DNA from: an uncultured Aquimarina sp.
Lineage (GTDB): Bacteria > Bacteroidota > Bacteroidia > Flavobacteriales > Flavobacteriaceae
Assembly: GCA_947489685.1 (NCBI GenBank)
Contig: CANLEM010000002.1
Location: 1 to 64,000 of the forward strand
Direction of reading: 5' to 3'
Length of the DNA: 64,000 nucleotides
The position numbers and the translations under genes are program-made. The notes under the pieces were generated by a model. It worked only from the letters and a program-made list of their open reading frames with translations, did no database searches and was not told the origin of the DNA. Below, piece by piece: positions 1-11,100 of the stretch. Positions within the stretch are counted from its first letter, which is position 1. Each line of letters begins with the position of its first letter.

Positions 1-38
1 ACAAAATCCAATATATCTTCAATGAACTAAACAAAACT

Positions 39-57
39 AAAAACCCGTTTTGCGGGT
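39..57 (-). terminator. weak Rho-independent terminator
   Basis: On the minus strand a 5-bp stem (ACCCG/CGGGT, loop of 5) is followed by a short T run. It lies about 110 bases past the stop of the molybdopterin oxidoreductase and could end that transcript. The stem is short, so the call is tentative. Confidence 0.4.
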
Positions 58-169
58 GCAAACATATAACCATTTTACAAACCAACAATGACTTTTGTAA
101 ACTATTTTTTAAAGTTTTTATAACACATTGATTATACATCTTTTAAAAAATTGAAAAGGAAGGATAGTA

Positions 170-2467
170 TTATTTTTTCTCTATTTGTACTACAATAGAT
201 TTACTAATTGGAGTATGACTTTTATTCGCAAAGTGATCATAAGGAACCAAAACATTAGTTTCAGGAAAATAAGCAGCTATGTTTCCTTCAGGAATATTAT
301 AGGGTATAACCAAAAAATTAATTGCTTTTCTTTGATTCCCATCATAATTACTTATCAAATCAATAACGTCTAGCTTATTTAAATTATACTTCGTCATATC
401 ATTCTTATTCATCATCACGATCCTTCTTTCGTTATAAATACCCCTGTATCGATCATCTAATCCATAAATAGTTGTATTAAATTGATCGTGCGATCGAATA
501 GTCATTAAAATAAATTCATTTTCTGCTACTTCATGTTTAGGCAAATCACAGATACTTAATTGCGCCTTTTGATTGGGTAGTTTACTAAAATCTAAATCTC
601 TTACATTATTAGGAAGATAGAAACCTGATCCTTTGGATCGAATATTAACATCATCGAACCCCTTTATAGCTTTTTCGATTTTTTTTCGGATCAATTCATA
701 GTTTTCAGATAGCTCTTTCCACTCTACAATATGACCTTCATTAAAATAAGCATCAGCAATACCACCTATGATTTCTGGTTCGCTTATCAACTTGTCTGAA
801 ATGGGTTTCATCAACCCTTTGGACTGATGCACTTTTCCCATACTATTTTCTACAGTAAAAAATCTTGGTTGTCCATTTTTCACATCCAACTCAGATCGTC
901 CCAGAGTAGGCAAAATCAAGGCAGTCTTACCCGTAATCAAATGACTCCTATTTAGTTTAGTACTTACTTGTACTGTTAAATTACAATTTTGAAGCGCTTG
1001 GGCAGTAAATAATGTATCTGAAGCCGCAGACAAGAAATTACCTCCCAAAGCCATAAATACCTTTACTTTTTTATCATGCATAGCTTTTATAGTATGCACT
1101 GTATCCAAACCTTCTTTGTCTGGTGGAGTAAACCCGAAGGTTTTTTCTATAGATGTATTTAATGCAGGAGAAACATGATGCATGATACCTACCGTACGAT
1201 CTCCTTGTACATTACTATGCCCTCTAACTGGGCATGTTCCCGCCCCAGGCTTTCCTAAACTACCTTTAAGCAACAAAAGGTTTACACATTCTTTTATATT
1301 TTCAACTCCATTTTTGTGTTGAGTTAAACCCATTGCCCAACAAATAATAATTTTTTCTTTATTTGCCAATAACCGAACGACCTTATTTACAGACTCTTCT
1401 TCGACTCCGCTCAATTTTAATAACTCCTCATTAGAGTATCGCTCTATATCCTTTAATAGATTAGCATAACCACTAGTATATTTCTTTATAAATTCATGAT
1501 CAAAAACATCTCCTCTTTCTTTATCGAGTCTTGCCAGTTTTTTAATGATCAATTTCAATAAAGAAACATCCTGGTTTATTTTTACCTGAAGATGAATATC
1601 TGTTAATGCAGCTCCTGAAGATAGGATTCCTTTAATTTCTTGAGGATTTTTAAAGCGAATCAACCCTGCTTCTTCTAAAGGGTTAATACTTACAACCTTA
1701 CCTCCGTTTTCTTTACATTTTTGTAAAGCCGACAGCATTCTAGGGTGGTTAGTACCAGGATTCTGCCCTATCACTAGTATTACTTCTGCTTGGCCAAAAT
1801 CTTCAAGTTTTACCGATCCTTTTCCTATCCCTAAGGTCTCGCTTAAGGCCACGCCACTGGATTCATGACACATATTTGAACAATCGGGCATATTATTTGT
1901 TCCAAATGCCCGAACAAAGAGACCATACAAAAAAGCAGCTTCATTACTTGATCTACCCGACGTATAAAACGCAGCTTCATTTGGTGAATTTAACGCATGC
2001 AATTCTTTCGCGATAAGTTCATAAGCTTCTTTCCAGGAAATAGGCTCATAATTGATTTTATCGGGTCTTAAAACCATAGGCTCTGTAATCCTTCCACTTT
2101 TTCCGATCTTAAAATCTGACCATTCGGATAATTCTTCTACCGAATATTTAGCAAAAAAATCTTTATCCACTGTTTTATGTGTGCCTTCTTCGGCAAGAGC
2201 TTTTACTCCATTTTCGCAATATTCTCCTAATTTGGATCGTTTTTCGGGATCTGGCCAAGCACAACCCGGGCAATCGAAACCTTCTTTTTGATTCATACGA
2301 GTTAATGCGCGAAAGGATTTGTTAACTCCCATTTCGTTAAACGCATGCTGAAGTGCAACCTTAACCGCTGGAAGCCCAGCAGCATACTCGGCCGGTTCTC
2401 CTAATTTAATTCCGGTAAAATCATTAGGCCCTAAAATGGAAACGTTTCTTTTTATGATATCACTCAT
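170..2467 (-). CDS. FdhF/YdeP-family molybdopterin oxidoreductase
   Basis: A 765-residue protein of the formate-dehydrogenase-like molybdopterin family, YdeP subgroup. The N-terminal part carries a CPGC motif (residues 66-69) and a further cysteine at 84, as in YdeP-type proteins. The sequence NMCHESSG places Cys200 where formate dehydrogenases have the Sec or Cys ligand to molybdenum. The C-terminal third looks like the molydopterin-dinucleotide-binding domain (RSHDQFNTTIYG). No signal peptide is visible, so it is probably cytoplasmic. YdeP homologues are linked to acid resistance in enterobacteria, but their substrate is not established. The gene stands alone, and I see no fdhD or cofactor genes in the window. 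The start is an ATG at 2467 with a good -7 element 41 bases upstream. Confidence 0.9.
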   Translation of the reverse strand: MSDIIKRNVSILGPNDFTGIKLGEPAEYAAGLPAVKVALQHAFNEMGVNKSFRALTRMNQKEGFDCPGCAWPDPEKRSKLGEYCENGVKALAEEGTHKTVDKDFFAKYSVEELSEWSDFKIGKSGRITEPMVLRPDKINYEPISWKEAYELIAKELHALNSPNEAAFYTSGRSSNEAAFLYGLFVRAFGTNNMPDCSNMCHESSGVALSETLGIGKGSVKLEDFGQAEVILVIGQNPGTNHPRMLSALQKCKENGGKVVSINPLEEAGLIRFKNPQEIKGILSSGAALTDIHLQVKINQDVSLLKLIIKKLARLDKERGDVFDHEFIKKYTSGYANLLKDIERYSNEELLKLSGVEEESVNKVVRLLANKEKIIICWAMGLTQHKNGVENIKECVNLLLLKGSLGKPGAGTCPVRGHSNVQGDRTVGIMHHVSPALNTSIEKTFGFTPPDKEGLDTVHTIKAMHDKKVKVFMALGGNFLSAASDTLFTAQALQNCNLTVQVSTKLNRSHLITGKTALILPTLGRSELDVKNGQPRFFTVENSMGKVHQSKGLMKPISDKLISEPEIIGGIADAYFNEGHIVEWKELSENYELIRKKIEKAIKGFDDVNIRSKGSGFYLPNNVRDLDFSKLPNQKAQLSICDLPKHEVAENEFILMTIRSHDQFNTTIYGLDDRYRGIYNERRIVMMNKNDMTKYNLNKLDVIDLISNYDGNQRKAINFLVIPYNIPEGNIAAYFPETNVLVPYDHFANKSHTPISKSIVVQIEKK

Positions 2468-2507
2468 TGCTATAAACTCTAGAAAAGAATAGTGTATTTA
2501 TAATACT

Positions 2508-2515
2508 CAAAGATA
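2508..2515 (-). promoter_or_regulatory. -7 promoter element of the YdeP-like gene
   Basis: Minus-strand TATCTTTG matches the Bacteroidota -7 consensus TAnnTTTG exactly. Nineteen bases upstream is TTC, two of three bases of the TTG -33 element. This fits a short leader in front of the ATG at 2467. Confidence 0.5.
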
Positions 2516-2558
2516 CGTCTAAATATCAATGACCGAACCTTTGAAAATCAAAATAGAA

Positions 2559-4544
2559 CTATAGGAAGAAGTTCCACACCAAACCGAACCGAATCACAGC
2601 ATCTCTGGTAGCATAGCCTGGAGCAGAAAACTCAGTATTTTGACTAAAGGCTTCTGTAAAATTTTCAACCCTAAAGAAAACTCTTGTCTGCCTTACTTTT
2701 GCATTGAAAAACAAATCAATTTGCGGGAATCCACCTATTTCTTGATCATTCTGTGTATAGAATTCAGATAGTACTGGATCATAGGCATCACCATTATAGC
2801 TCGAGAAGTATTTAAAAGTAACTCCCGCTTGTAAAAAAAGGGCATTTTTTTTAAACCAATGATCTTCATAATACAAACTATTTCTGGTAACAATTTCGGG
2901 AACGTTATATATTCCTTCTCCTCCTTGCACACTTTGATACATCACAGTGTTATCCAAACCGAGTTTCCAATACTTAAACGTATTACTCAATTTTACTTTA
3001 AGTACATCAATATTTTCTGATGTTTGAAGAGGTAGAGTAACAGAATCAGCATCTTTTGTAAAATAAGTATAATTTTTTATTGTTGCATAACTTGCCTGAA
3101 TGGTAGCTATTTTTTTCGCTTTAAGGTCAAATTGAATTTTTTGAGTTTCAATATTTTCAAAATCATTCTGCCAATTATAATTTACATAATCACTTTGATA
3201 TAAGAGGAAGTTATAATTAGGCGCCACCGAATTTGAGCTTATTTTTGCTTGCATTTGATAATTATCATTAAGCTGGTAACCAGCACCAGCGTTAACATAA
3301 TGACCATCAAAATCACCAGAAACCAAGGTCATTCCGTCGGCAAATATTTCGAAACCTTTATAGGTATTTTGATATTCTCCTCCTACAGAGTACGCATCTC
3401 CTTTAAGTCGATTTGTAATGTTAGTTTGCACACCATCTTCATTTACCTGACTAAGAATGGTATTATATCCATAATTATAATTAGAACTGCCTCCAATCAC
3501 CCTAAGATGCCCTAACCATTTATTAGAAAAATCCAGGAATACCTGATTGCTAAAATCTTCTAAAGCTACTTTGTCCGATAGTGCTCCTGTTTGATATGCC
3601 TCTCCCAACAAACCATTTGGCGCAATCGCTACCTGATCAAACTGAAATGACTTATCTGATAGATCCATAATATGACCTATCGACAATGAGGTATTTGTAC
3701 TATCTGTTTTTTTAAATAAGGCAAATTGATGATTTAAATAAAATCTTTTACCTAATAAGATACTCTCGGCATTCTCAAAATTTACGGATATAGAACCTCT
3801 ATCAACAAACTCATCTTCTTCTCCTTCAAAATCTCCTCTTGCCAGATATTGATCTACACCTTCCGCAGACAATCCCCCATTTTCTTCATTAAGTAAATCT
3901 TGCGACACAAAATGAGATTTTACCTGATATCGTTTATTTTTGGTAATATAACTCATAGTAGCTCTAAAATTACCTGTACTTGTTAGCGCATGTTGATATT
4001 TCCCTAAAGAACGTACTCCTTTATATGCAATAGATAAATTAAGTTGCGGAGATGTATTAATCGTAAAAAAAGCATCTAATTGCTGCCCTTGCTCAAAAGT
4101 GGTCTTGAAATAAAGTTCGGTTAAAGGCGTAGGAACATGGTAATAGTTAATATCTCGAGCTTCCATAAAATTAAAATGTCTAGCTCGTGCACCAAAAAGG
4201 GGCAATAAATGATTTCTCTCTTCTCTTTTTGCTAAACTATTATAGGTTTGCCCAACATTATGTATAGGTAACAGCTCAAAATCATCTCTTCTGAGATAAT
4301 TAAATTTATAATCCTTTTGTAACGTTAATGTAGTATCTACAAAAGTAGTATCATTCTGTACCGTAATGATTTTATAATCTGTAATCGGTGGTTTCTTCTT
4401 TTTATTTACTGATCTCGACGAAGAGTTACGTATCGATTTTTCATTCAACACTTGACCTTCTTCTGATTCTTCTTGATTTCTATCCTGAGCCCAAATTACA
4501 GAACCAGATATAAGTGCAATTAGTAATATTAAGTTTTTTCTCAT
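2559..4544 (-). CDS. putative outer membrane porin (Porin_10 type)
   Basis: A protein of about 661 residues. Starting from the ATG at 4544 it opens with a clean signal peptide (MRKNLILLIALISGSVIWAQ). A short charged region follows, and then about 600 residues of alternating aromatic/polar strands ending in FGLVWNFFL, a typical outer-membrane barrel terminus with final aromatic residues. Length and pattern match the Bacteroidota putative porin family (PF14121, Porin_10). The reading frame stays open to a TTG at 4565, but that codon lies inside a -7 promoter element, so an ATG at 4550 or 4544 is more likely. The gene is monocistronic and divergent from rnhB. The solute it passes is unknown. Confidence 0.8.
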   Translation of the reverse strand: MRKNLILLIALISGSVIWAQDRNQEESEEGQVLNEKSIRNSSSRSVNKKKKPPITDYKIITVQNDTTFVDTTLTLQKDYKFNYLRRDDFELLPIHNVGQTYNSLAKREERNHLLPLFGARARHFNFMEARDINYYHVPTPLTELYFKTTFEQGQQLDAFFTINTSPQLNLSIAYKGVRSLGKYQHALTSTGNFRATMSYITKNKRYQVKSHFVSQDLLNEENGGLSAEGVDQYLARGDFEGEEDEFVDRGSISVNFENAESILLGKRFYLNHQFALFKKTDSTNTSLSIGHIMDLSDKSFQFDQVAIAPNGLLGEAYQTGALSDKVALEDFSNQVFLDFSNKWLGHLRVIGGSSNYNYGYNTILSQVNEDGVQTNITNRLKGDAYSVGGEYQNTYKGFEIFADGMTLVSGDFDGHYVNAGAGYQLNDNYQMQAKISSNSVAPNYNFLLYQSDYVNYNWQNDFENIETQKIQFDLKAKKIATIQASYATIKNYTYFTKDADSVTLPLQTSENIDVLKVKLSNTFKYWKLGLDNTVMYQSVQGGEGIYNVPEIVTRNSLYYEDHWFKKNALFLQAGVTFKYFSSYNGDAYDPVLSEFYTQNDQEIGGFPQIDLFFNAKVRQTRVFFRVENFTEAFSQNTEFSAPGYATRDAVIRFGLVWNFFL

Positions 4545-4562
4545 TAGCATACTGAACTGAGG

Positions 4563-4570
4563 CAAAAATA
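4563..4570 (-). promoter_or_regulatory. -7 promoter element of the porin gene
   Basis: Minus-strand TATTTTTG followed by C is a full match to TAnnTTTGC. Its position argues against translation starting at the TTG it contains, and for a short leader before the ATG at 4550 or 4544. Confidence 0.5.
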
Positions 4571-4648
4571 TACTTTTTTAACGAAAGTAAATCATGCTCA
4601 TTGTCTGTTTAGGATAACTTTTATTATCTGTTTTAAAAAATAGTTTTT

Positions 4649-4676
4649 TTGAAATTGTATTCATACTGTATCTTAG
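4649..4676 (+). promoter_or_regulatory. candidate rnhB promoter
   Basis: TTG at 4649-4651, a 17-base spacer, then TATCTTAG at 4669-4676 (six of eight bases of TAnnTTTG). It ends only four bases before the rnhB ATG, so transcription from it would give an almost leaderless message. Confidence 0.35.
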
Positions 4677-4680
4677 CGTT

Positions 4681-5283
4681 ATGCTTACATTAAAATTAAA
4701 TCCTCATCTTCTTGAATGCGGAACAGATGAAGCTGGTCGAGGATGCCTAGCCGGACCAGTTACTGCGGCGGCTATCTTGCTCCCAGACGATTTTGACAAT
4801 CCAATCTTAAATGACTCTAAACAATTAAGCGAAGTAAAAAGAAAATCTTTAAAACCTCTATTAGAAGACTGTTCTATTAGCTATGGTGTTACACATATTT
4901 TTATGGAAGAGATTGATAAAATTAATATTCTTAATGCTTCAATTCTTGCTATGCAAAGATCTATAGCACAACTACAACCTCAACCAGAACACATTATTGT
5001 TGACGGAAATAAATTTAAACCTTATCATAATATACCACATACTTGCGTTATTAAAGGAGATGGAAAATATTTAAATATAGCGGCGGCTTCGGTTTTGGCC
5101 AAAACCTATAGAGATGAGTTCATGGAAAAAATCCACGAAGAGTTTCCGATGTATAACTGGAAAAAAAACAAAGGTTATCCAACAGTCGAACATCGAGAAG
5201 CAATACGCAAGTACGGTATTACGAAATATCATCGCAAAAGCTTTAGGTTATTACCCGAACAATTCACATTAGACCTTAAATAA
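4681..5283 (+). CDS. rnhB: ribonuclease HII
   Basis: A 200-residue cytoplasmic enzyme that cleaves RNA in RNA-DNA hybrids and single ribonucleotides in DNA. The catalytic acidic residues are visible: Asp16 and Glu17 in GTDEAGRG, and Asp108 in IIVDGN. The family signature LNDSKQLS and the C-terminal block [16 protein letters not shown] are intact. Length is normal for the family. It starts at an ATG preceded by a plausible promoter, and the lipoprotein gene downstream is 152 bases away on the same strand. Confidence 0.97.
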   Translation: MLTLKLNPHLLECGTDEAGRGCLAGPVTAAAILLPDDFDNPILNDSKQLSEVKRKSLKPLLEDCSISYGVTHIFMEEIDKINILNASILAMQRSIAQLQPQPEHIIVDGNKFKPYHNIPHTCVIKGDGKYLNIAAASVLAKTYRDEFMEKIHEEFPMYNWKKNKGYPTVEHREAIRKYGITKYHRKSFRLLPEQFTLDLK

Positions 5284-5435
5284 TTATATATTTGACATTG
5301 AAAAAGAGAGAGAAACTATATAGCTATTCAAAATTATATATAGATCATTAAACCAGACTTTATATTTTGCAAACCAGGAAACTGAAATTTTTAATTTTGA
5401 AACATCCGTTTAGGAAAACAAAACGAATCCAAATA

Positions 5436-7904
5436 ATGAAAAAGATAATTGCAATTCTTTTAGTGCTTATTACTATTTCTTGCGATAATACATCAAAAAA
5501 ATCAAGTTCATTAATAGATCACATACCCAGAGATTCTCAAATTATTATTAAGATTAATGATCTAGAGAAAGCTGCAAGTACATTACGGGATAATAATTTT
5601 ATTAAAAATAACTCTCAAATTGCATTGTTTGATTACTTCAAAGGTTTGTCTGTACTAAACGAGACCAAACAAAAAGAAGGTTTATTATGTTTTTCTCCCA
5701 GAGGGAAAAATGATTTCGAATATACTTATGTTTCTAAATTTGATCCTGGTTTGATCCAAAAGGATTCTTTGCAAACAAGAAATATTGAAACTATAAATTA
5801 TTCTGAACACACTATTTATAAAGTTTCTTCGAAAGGAAAAACATTTTATGCTACTCGACAAGACAGTGTTTTAATAGCATCATCATCTCAATTACTAATA
5901 GAAAACGCCATTAGAATTCAAGCTAATCCTTTACCAATAGATAACGATTTACAAAAGGTATACGAGGTTTCTGGTTCGGATAATACAATGTCTGTATTAC
6001 TAAATGGAAAAAAGTTGCAAAATATCCATAATTCGTTATTACCCAATACAACTTTACAAGACCTGGATAATTTTAGCGGTTGGGCATCTCTAGATGCTAC
6101 GATAGGGCAAAACTCTATTCACTTAGACGGTATAGCTGTTGAAAAAGATTCGCTTTCTAGCACAATTGGCATATTTGATAACACTACTGCTCAAGCTAAT
6201 CAAATTTCAAAAATCACTCCGATTACTGCTCTTGGTTTCATTTCTTATACCTATGATGATTTTGATGTTTTGAAAAAGAACTTATCAAAAGCTCAGGATA
6301 GAGAATTAGAAGATGTTCCGAACGATTTGGATGAGTTGTTATCTGGGGTTTCTGAAATCGGTGTTCTTTTCATGGAAAAAGAACGCGCATTAGTTTTAAA
6401 TTCTTTAGACCCTGCAACTGCTTTAGAAACGCTTAATGGAGAAAAAACCGGAACTTATAGAAATATTACTATTTATAAGCATCAGGATCCCTCTTCTTTT
6501 GGTCAGATCTTGACTCCACTAATTAAAAATATTGAAGCAAAATTCTTTTTTGTTCATGATGATTTTATAGTTTTTGCTGCTTCGGCAAATGCACTAAGGG
6601 ATATTATTGCAAATATCCTAAATCAAACACTCCTAGGTCAACAGGAATATTATAAGAATACTATAAAAGGAATGTCTGACAACGCATCAATTTTTATGGT
6701 CGGAAGTGTTGAAAATTTAAAAAACTATGTCTCCACCAATGTAGAGCAAACCTACACCGAACAATGGAATGATTTGCGTGATAAAGGTTATCAAATTGGA
6801 GTATTACAAATCATTAAAGAAAATGATTTTGCGCATATCCATAGTGTTTTACAAAAAAGTATTACCAAGGGAGCGGCTACTTCTGTAAGTCAGACTGCAT
6901 CTACAACCTTAGAAAATAAAATTCTAAACAAACCTATTCTTGTTAAAAATCACAGAACAAAAGGTATGGATGCTGCCATACAGGATATTGAAAATAATTT
7001 ATACTTAATATCCGATAAAGGCTCTATCTACTGGAAAAAACAAATTGACGGTGAAATTTTGGGAGATATTCAACAAATTGATATCTACAAAAATGGACGC
7101 TATCAATTATTATTCAATACATCAAATACTTTATACCTATTAGATCGCGATGGCAAAGATGTATCACCTTATCCAAAAAAATTCGAAAATACGATTACGC
7201 AACCATTAAGTTTATTTGACTATGATAAAAGTAAACGATATCGAATCGTAATCACCCAGGGTAATCAAGTTAACATGTTTGACGCCGAAGCCAAGGTTGT
7301 AACTGGGTTTGGGTTTAAACAAACCGAAACGGATCTCATTTTACCTCCGAAACATATCAGAATAGGGACAAAAGACTATATACTATTATCCGAAACAAAT
7401 GGCACGCTAACCATCTTAGATCGTTTGGGTAGACCTAGGGTAAATGTGAAAGAAAAAGTTGATTTTTCTAAAAACGAATGGTATCAATATCAAGATAAAT
7501 TTACATCTACTACCAAAGACGGAAAGTTAATTCAAGTACAATCTGATGGTAATGCCGTGACTCAAAACTTTAAATTAAAGAATGAACATGCTATCGTGGC
7601 CACAAATAAAACTCTTGTAACCTTTTCTGAAAATAAACTAGCCATAAAAGGGCGTACTCTAGAATTAGATTTTGGAGTATATACCGCGCCTAAATTATAC
7701 TATATCAACAACAAAATATATATTACCATCACCGATATACAAGCCAAAAAAGTATATCTATATGATAGTAATGCTGAATTGTTTCCAAATTTTCCGGTAT
7801 ATGGAAACTCTGCGCTTAGCTTAGGAAATATGGACAATGATCCTAATCTAGAATTTGTGGTACAGGGAGAAGATAATAGTATTTTGATCTATCAGATAAA
7901 TTAA
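5436..7904 (+). CDS. conserved lipoprotein, DUF3352-like with beta-propeller-like C-terminus
   Basis: About 822 residues when started at the ATG at 5436, which gives a classic lipoprotein signal (MKKIIAILLVLITISCDN, Cys at the lipobox). The frame is open further upstream, but that start would bury the signal in a basic leader. The N-terminal 450 residues resemble the DUF3352 type seen in Bacteroidota. From about residue 500 there are recurrent motifs such as NLYLISDKGSIYW and LYLLDRDGKDV, which look like blades of a beta-propeller. Function is unknown; it is probably attached to a membrane facing the periplasm. A strong terminator follows directly. Confidence 0.75.
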   Translation: MKKIIAILLVLITISCDNTSKKSSSLIDHIPRDSQIIIKINDLEKAASTLRDNNFIKNNSQIALFDYFKGLSVLNETKQKEGLLCFSPRGKNDFEYTYVSKFDPGLIQKDSLQTRNIETINYSEHTIYKVSSKGKTFYATRQDSVLIASSSQLLIENAIRIQANPLPIDNDLQKVYEVSGSDNTMSVLLNGKKLQNIHNSLLPNTTLQDLDNFSGWASLDATIGQNSIHLDGIAVEKDSLSSTIGIFDNTTAQANQISKITPITALGFISYTYDDFDVLKKNLSKAQDRELEDVPNDLDELLSGVSEIGVLFMEKERALVLNSLDPATALETLNGEKTGTYRNITIYKHQDPSSFGQILTPLIKNIEAKFFFVHDDFIVFAASANALRDIIANILNQTLLGQQEYYKNTIKGMSDNASIFMVGSVENLKNYVSTNVEQTYTEQWNDLRDKGYQIGVLQIIKENDFAHIHSVLQKSITKGAATSVSQTASTTLENKILNKPILVKNHRTKGMDAAIQDIENNLYLISDKGSIYWKKQIDGEILGDIQQIDIYKNGRYQLLFNTSNTLYLLDRDGKDVSPYPKKFENTITQPLSLFDYDKSKRYRIVITQGNQVNMFDAEAKVVTGFGFKQTETDLILPPKHIRIGTKDYILLSETNGTLTILDRLGRPRVNVKEKVDFSKNEWYQYQDKFTSTTKDGKLIQVQSDGNAVTQNFKLKNEHAIVATNKTLVTFSENKLAIKGRTLELDFGVYTAPKLYYINNKIYITITDIQAKKVYLYDSNAELFPNFPVYGNSALSLGNMDNDPNLEFVVQGEDNSILIYQIN

Positions 7905-7931
7905 ATTTAGAAACATATAACTTATATCAAA

Positions 7932-7962
7932 AAAAACCGAAGTGAATTACTTCGGTTTTTTA
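7932..7962 (+). terminator. strong Rho-independent terminator
   Basis: A perfect 12-bp stem (AAAAACCGAAGT with its complement, loop GAATT) ends in a T run. It lies 28 bases after the lipoprotein stop. The flanking A run would also let it work on the other strand. Confidence 0.85.
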
Positions 7963-8161
7963 TTAGTGCCCATATTCAACCCATAAAAAAACATAGATCT
8001 TAAAGATAGGATAGGCATCATTCATCTTATTAACAAATAATTAAGATATTGGATTAAAAATTAACACTTTCCGTTAAACCTTGTCTCCTTAGTACTAAAT
8101 TTTCACAATAAGAGTTGTAAATTCGTATAACTCAAACAAACTAACACAAATCAACTCAATT

Positions 8162-11100
8162 ATGAAAACAAGTATTTTAACCAAAATACTGGTACTCTCA
8201 TTCTTAATGATGGGCATCAGTATTAATGCACAAATATGGACTCCCATATCTGCTAGTAAAACCGCCAATAAGGTAAAAGAACTCAGAAAAACAACACCTA
8301 CTACTTATAAATTGTTTAACCTAAATACTAAACAATTAACTTCTGTTCTAGCCAAAACACCCGCCAGATCACAACAAAAAAATTCAAATGTTATTCTGGA
8401 GTTCCCGACAAAGGATGGAGCTATTCAAAAATTTAGAATCCTTGAAGCTTCTGTACTTGATAGTGAACTCGCAAAAAGATTTCCTAATATCAAATCTTAT
8501 ATCGGTTACGGTATAGATGATCCAACATCGGTAGTTAGATTTAGTTTATCTAAAATTGGTTTACATGCTATGATTTATTCTGGGAATCATAAAACCATTT
8601 ATATTGATCCGTTTACAAAGGATAAGCAAAGTTATATCTCTTATTTAAAAACCGACCTACCTCCAGATCCAAATGGCTTTCAATGTTTGGTTGAAGATAG
8701 TATGAAATCAAATTTGCCTCAACAACAAATCCCTACAACCAAAAACGCTAATGACGGTAAGTTAAGAACATTTAGGCTTGCTGTTGCTTGTACCGGAGAA
8801 TATTCTCAATTTCATATCAATAATCAAGGAATTAGTTCAGGAGCTTCTGATCAAGTAAAAAAAGCCGCTGTTCTATCTGCTGTAAATACAACTATGACAC
8901 GGGTTAATGGTATTTTTGAAAGAGATTTAGCATTAACCATGGTCTTGGTCAACAACAATGACGATATTATTTTTCTTAATCCCAATACAGATAACCTAAG
9001 TAACAATAGTGCTGGCTCATTAATTAATGAAAGTCAAACGGTTTGTGACAATGTGATTGGCTTTAATAATTATGATATTGGACACGCTTTTAGTACTGGG
9101 GGTGGCGGATTAGCTCAATTAAGATCTCCTTGTACAAACTCTAAAGCTAGAGGAATTACAGGACAAAACAGTCCTATTGGGGATACCTATGATGTAGATT
9201 ATGTAGCCCACGAGATGGGACATCAATTTGGTGGAAACCATACTCAAAACAATAATTGCCAGAGATCTGGTGCTTCGGTTGAGCCTGGTAGTGCATCTAC
9301 AATAATGGGATATGCTGGTATTTGTTCTCCAAATGTTCAAAATAATAGTGATGCATATTTTCATGCAATAAGCATTCAGGAAATGTGGCAAAATATCTCT
9401 CAAGGAAATAGTAGATGTGGCGCACAAAGCAATACAGGTAATGCGGCTCCTACTGCAGATGCAGGGCAGGATTTTACAATCCCCGCTTCGACTCCGTTCA
9501 TATTAAAAGGTAATGGATCTGATGCTAATGCCGGAAATGCATTAACCTATTGTTGGGAACAAATGGATGCACAACCTGCAACCATGCCTCCTTCATCGAC
9601 ATCTACCAATGGACCAGCTTTCAGATCATTAACACCAACCTCATCTCCAGACAGATATATGCCTGCACTACCTACTGTTATTGCAGGGCAAACATCTTCT
9701 ACCTGGGAAGTTGTTCCTTCGGTAAGTAGAACAATGAATTTTAGGCTTACTGTTAGAGACAACGCTCCTGGTGGCGCAGGCTCTGCAAGTGACAATACAA
9801 CGATAACTGTAGCAGGTGGAGCAGGACCATTTGTAGTAAATGCTCCTAACACTAATGTGAGTTGGCCATCTGGATCTACTCAGACCGTAACGTGGAGTGT
9901 GGCAGGAACAACAGGAAACGGTATTAATGCCGCCAATGTAGATATTCTTTTATCTACAAATGGAGGAAATACATACTCAACTGTTTTGGCTTCTGCTGTT
10001 TCTAATGATGGTTCTCATAATATTACAGTACCCAATGCCGTTGGTACTCAAAATAGAATTATGGTAAGAGGTTCTGGCCATATTTTCTATGATATTTCTA
10101 ATGCTAACTTTGAAATTACTTCTGGAGGTGGCGGTGATACACAAGCACCTTCGGCCCCATCAAGTTTAACCGCTTCAAACATTACTCAAACTACTGTAGA
10201 TCTTTCTTGGAATGCTTCTACAGATAATGTTGGTGTTACAGGATATGATGTTTATCAAGGAAATACAGTAATTACAACAGTAACTACTACTTCATATCAA
10301 GTTACTGGATTAACTTCAAGTACAGCGTATAGTTTTAGTATAAAAGCCAAAGATGCTGCAGGCAATGAGTCGAATGCAAGTAATATTGTAGACATAACAA
10401 CATCGTCTCAACCAGATACTCAAGCACCTAGTGCTCCAAGTTCTTTAACCGCTTCAAACATCACGCAAACTACTGCAAACCTCTCCTGGAATGCTTCTAC
10501 AGATAATGTTGGTGTTACAGGATATGATGTATATCAAGGAAATACGGTAATTGCTACAGTAACTACTACATCATATCAAGTAACCGGACTATCTCCAAAT
10601 ACAGGTTATAGCTTTAGCATCATCGCAAAAGATGCTGCTGGCAATGAATCTACGGCTAGTAATACAGCAACCATTACAACACAATCTACCGGAGGTTCGA
10701 ACTGTAATGGTGGTGTGTCTTCTTATCCCTATACTGCGGGATTTGAAAACACATTAGGAGCATGGACACAAGGTTCTGGAGATGATTTTGACTGGTCGGT
10801 AGATGCTAATGGAACACCTTCAAGAAATACAGGACCATCTAGTGCTGCACAGGGGACATATTATGTATATATGGAATCTTCTTCTCCTAACAACCCTACA
10901 AAGAGAGCAATATTAAATTCTCCTTGTTTTGATTTAAGGGCACTCACTTCGGCAAACTTTACGTTTCAATATCATATGTATGGTCGTTCGAATATGGGTA
11001 GTTTAGCACTAGAAGTAAGTAATGATAATGGTACTACCTGGACATCTATTTGGTCAAAATCCGGTAATCAAGGTAATGCTTGGCAATCCGAAAACATAGA

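Noticed and set aside
9547..9852. Minus-strand open frame of 101 codons inside the reprolysin-like gene
   Set aside because: It lies fully within a coding region with strong domain evidence and has low-complexity composition; a shadow frame.
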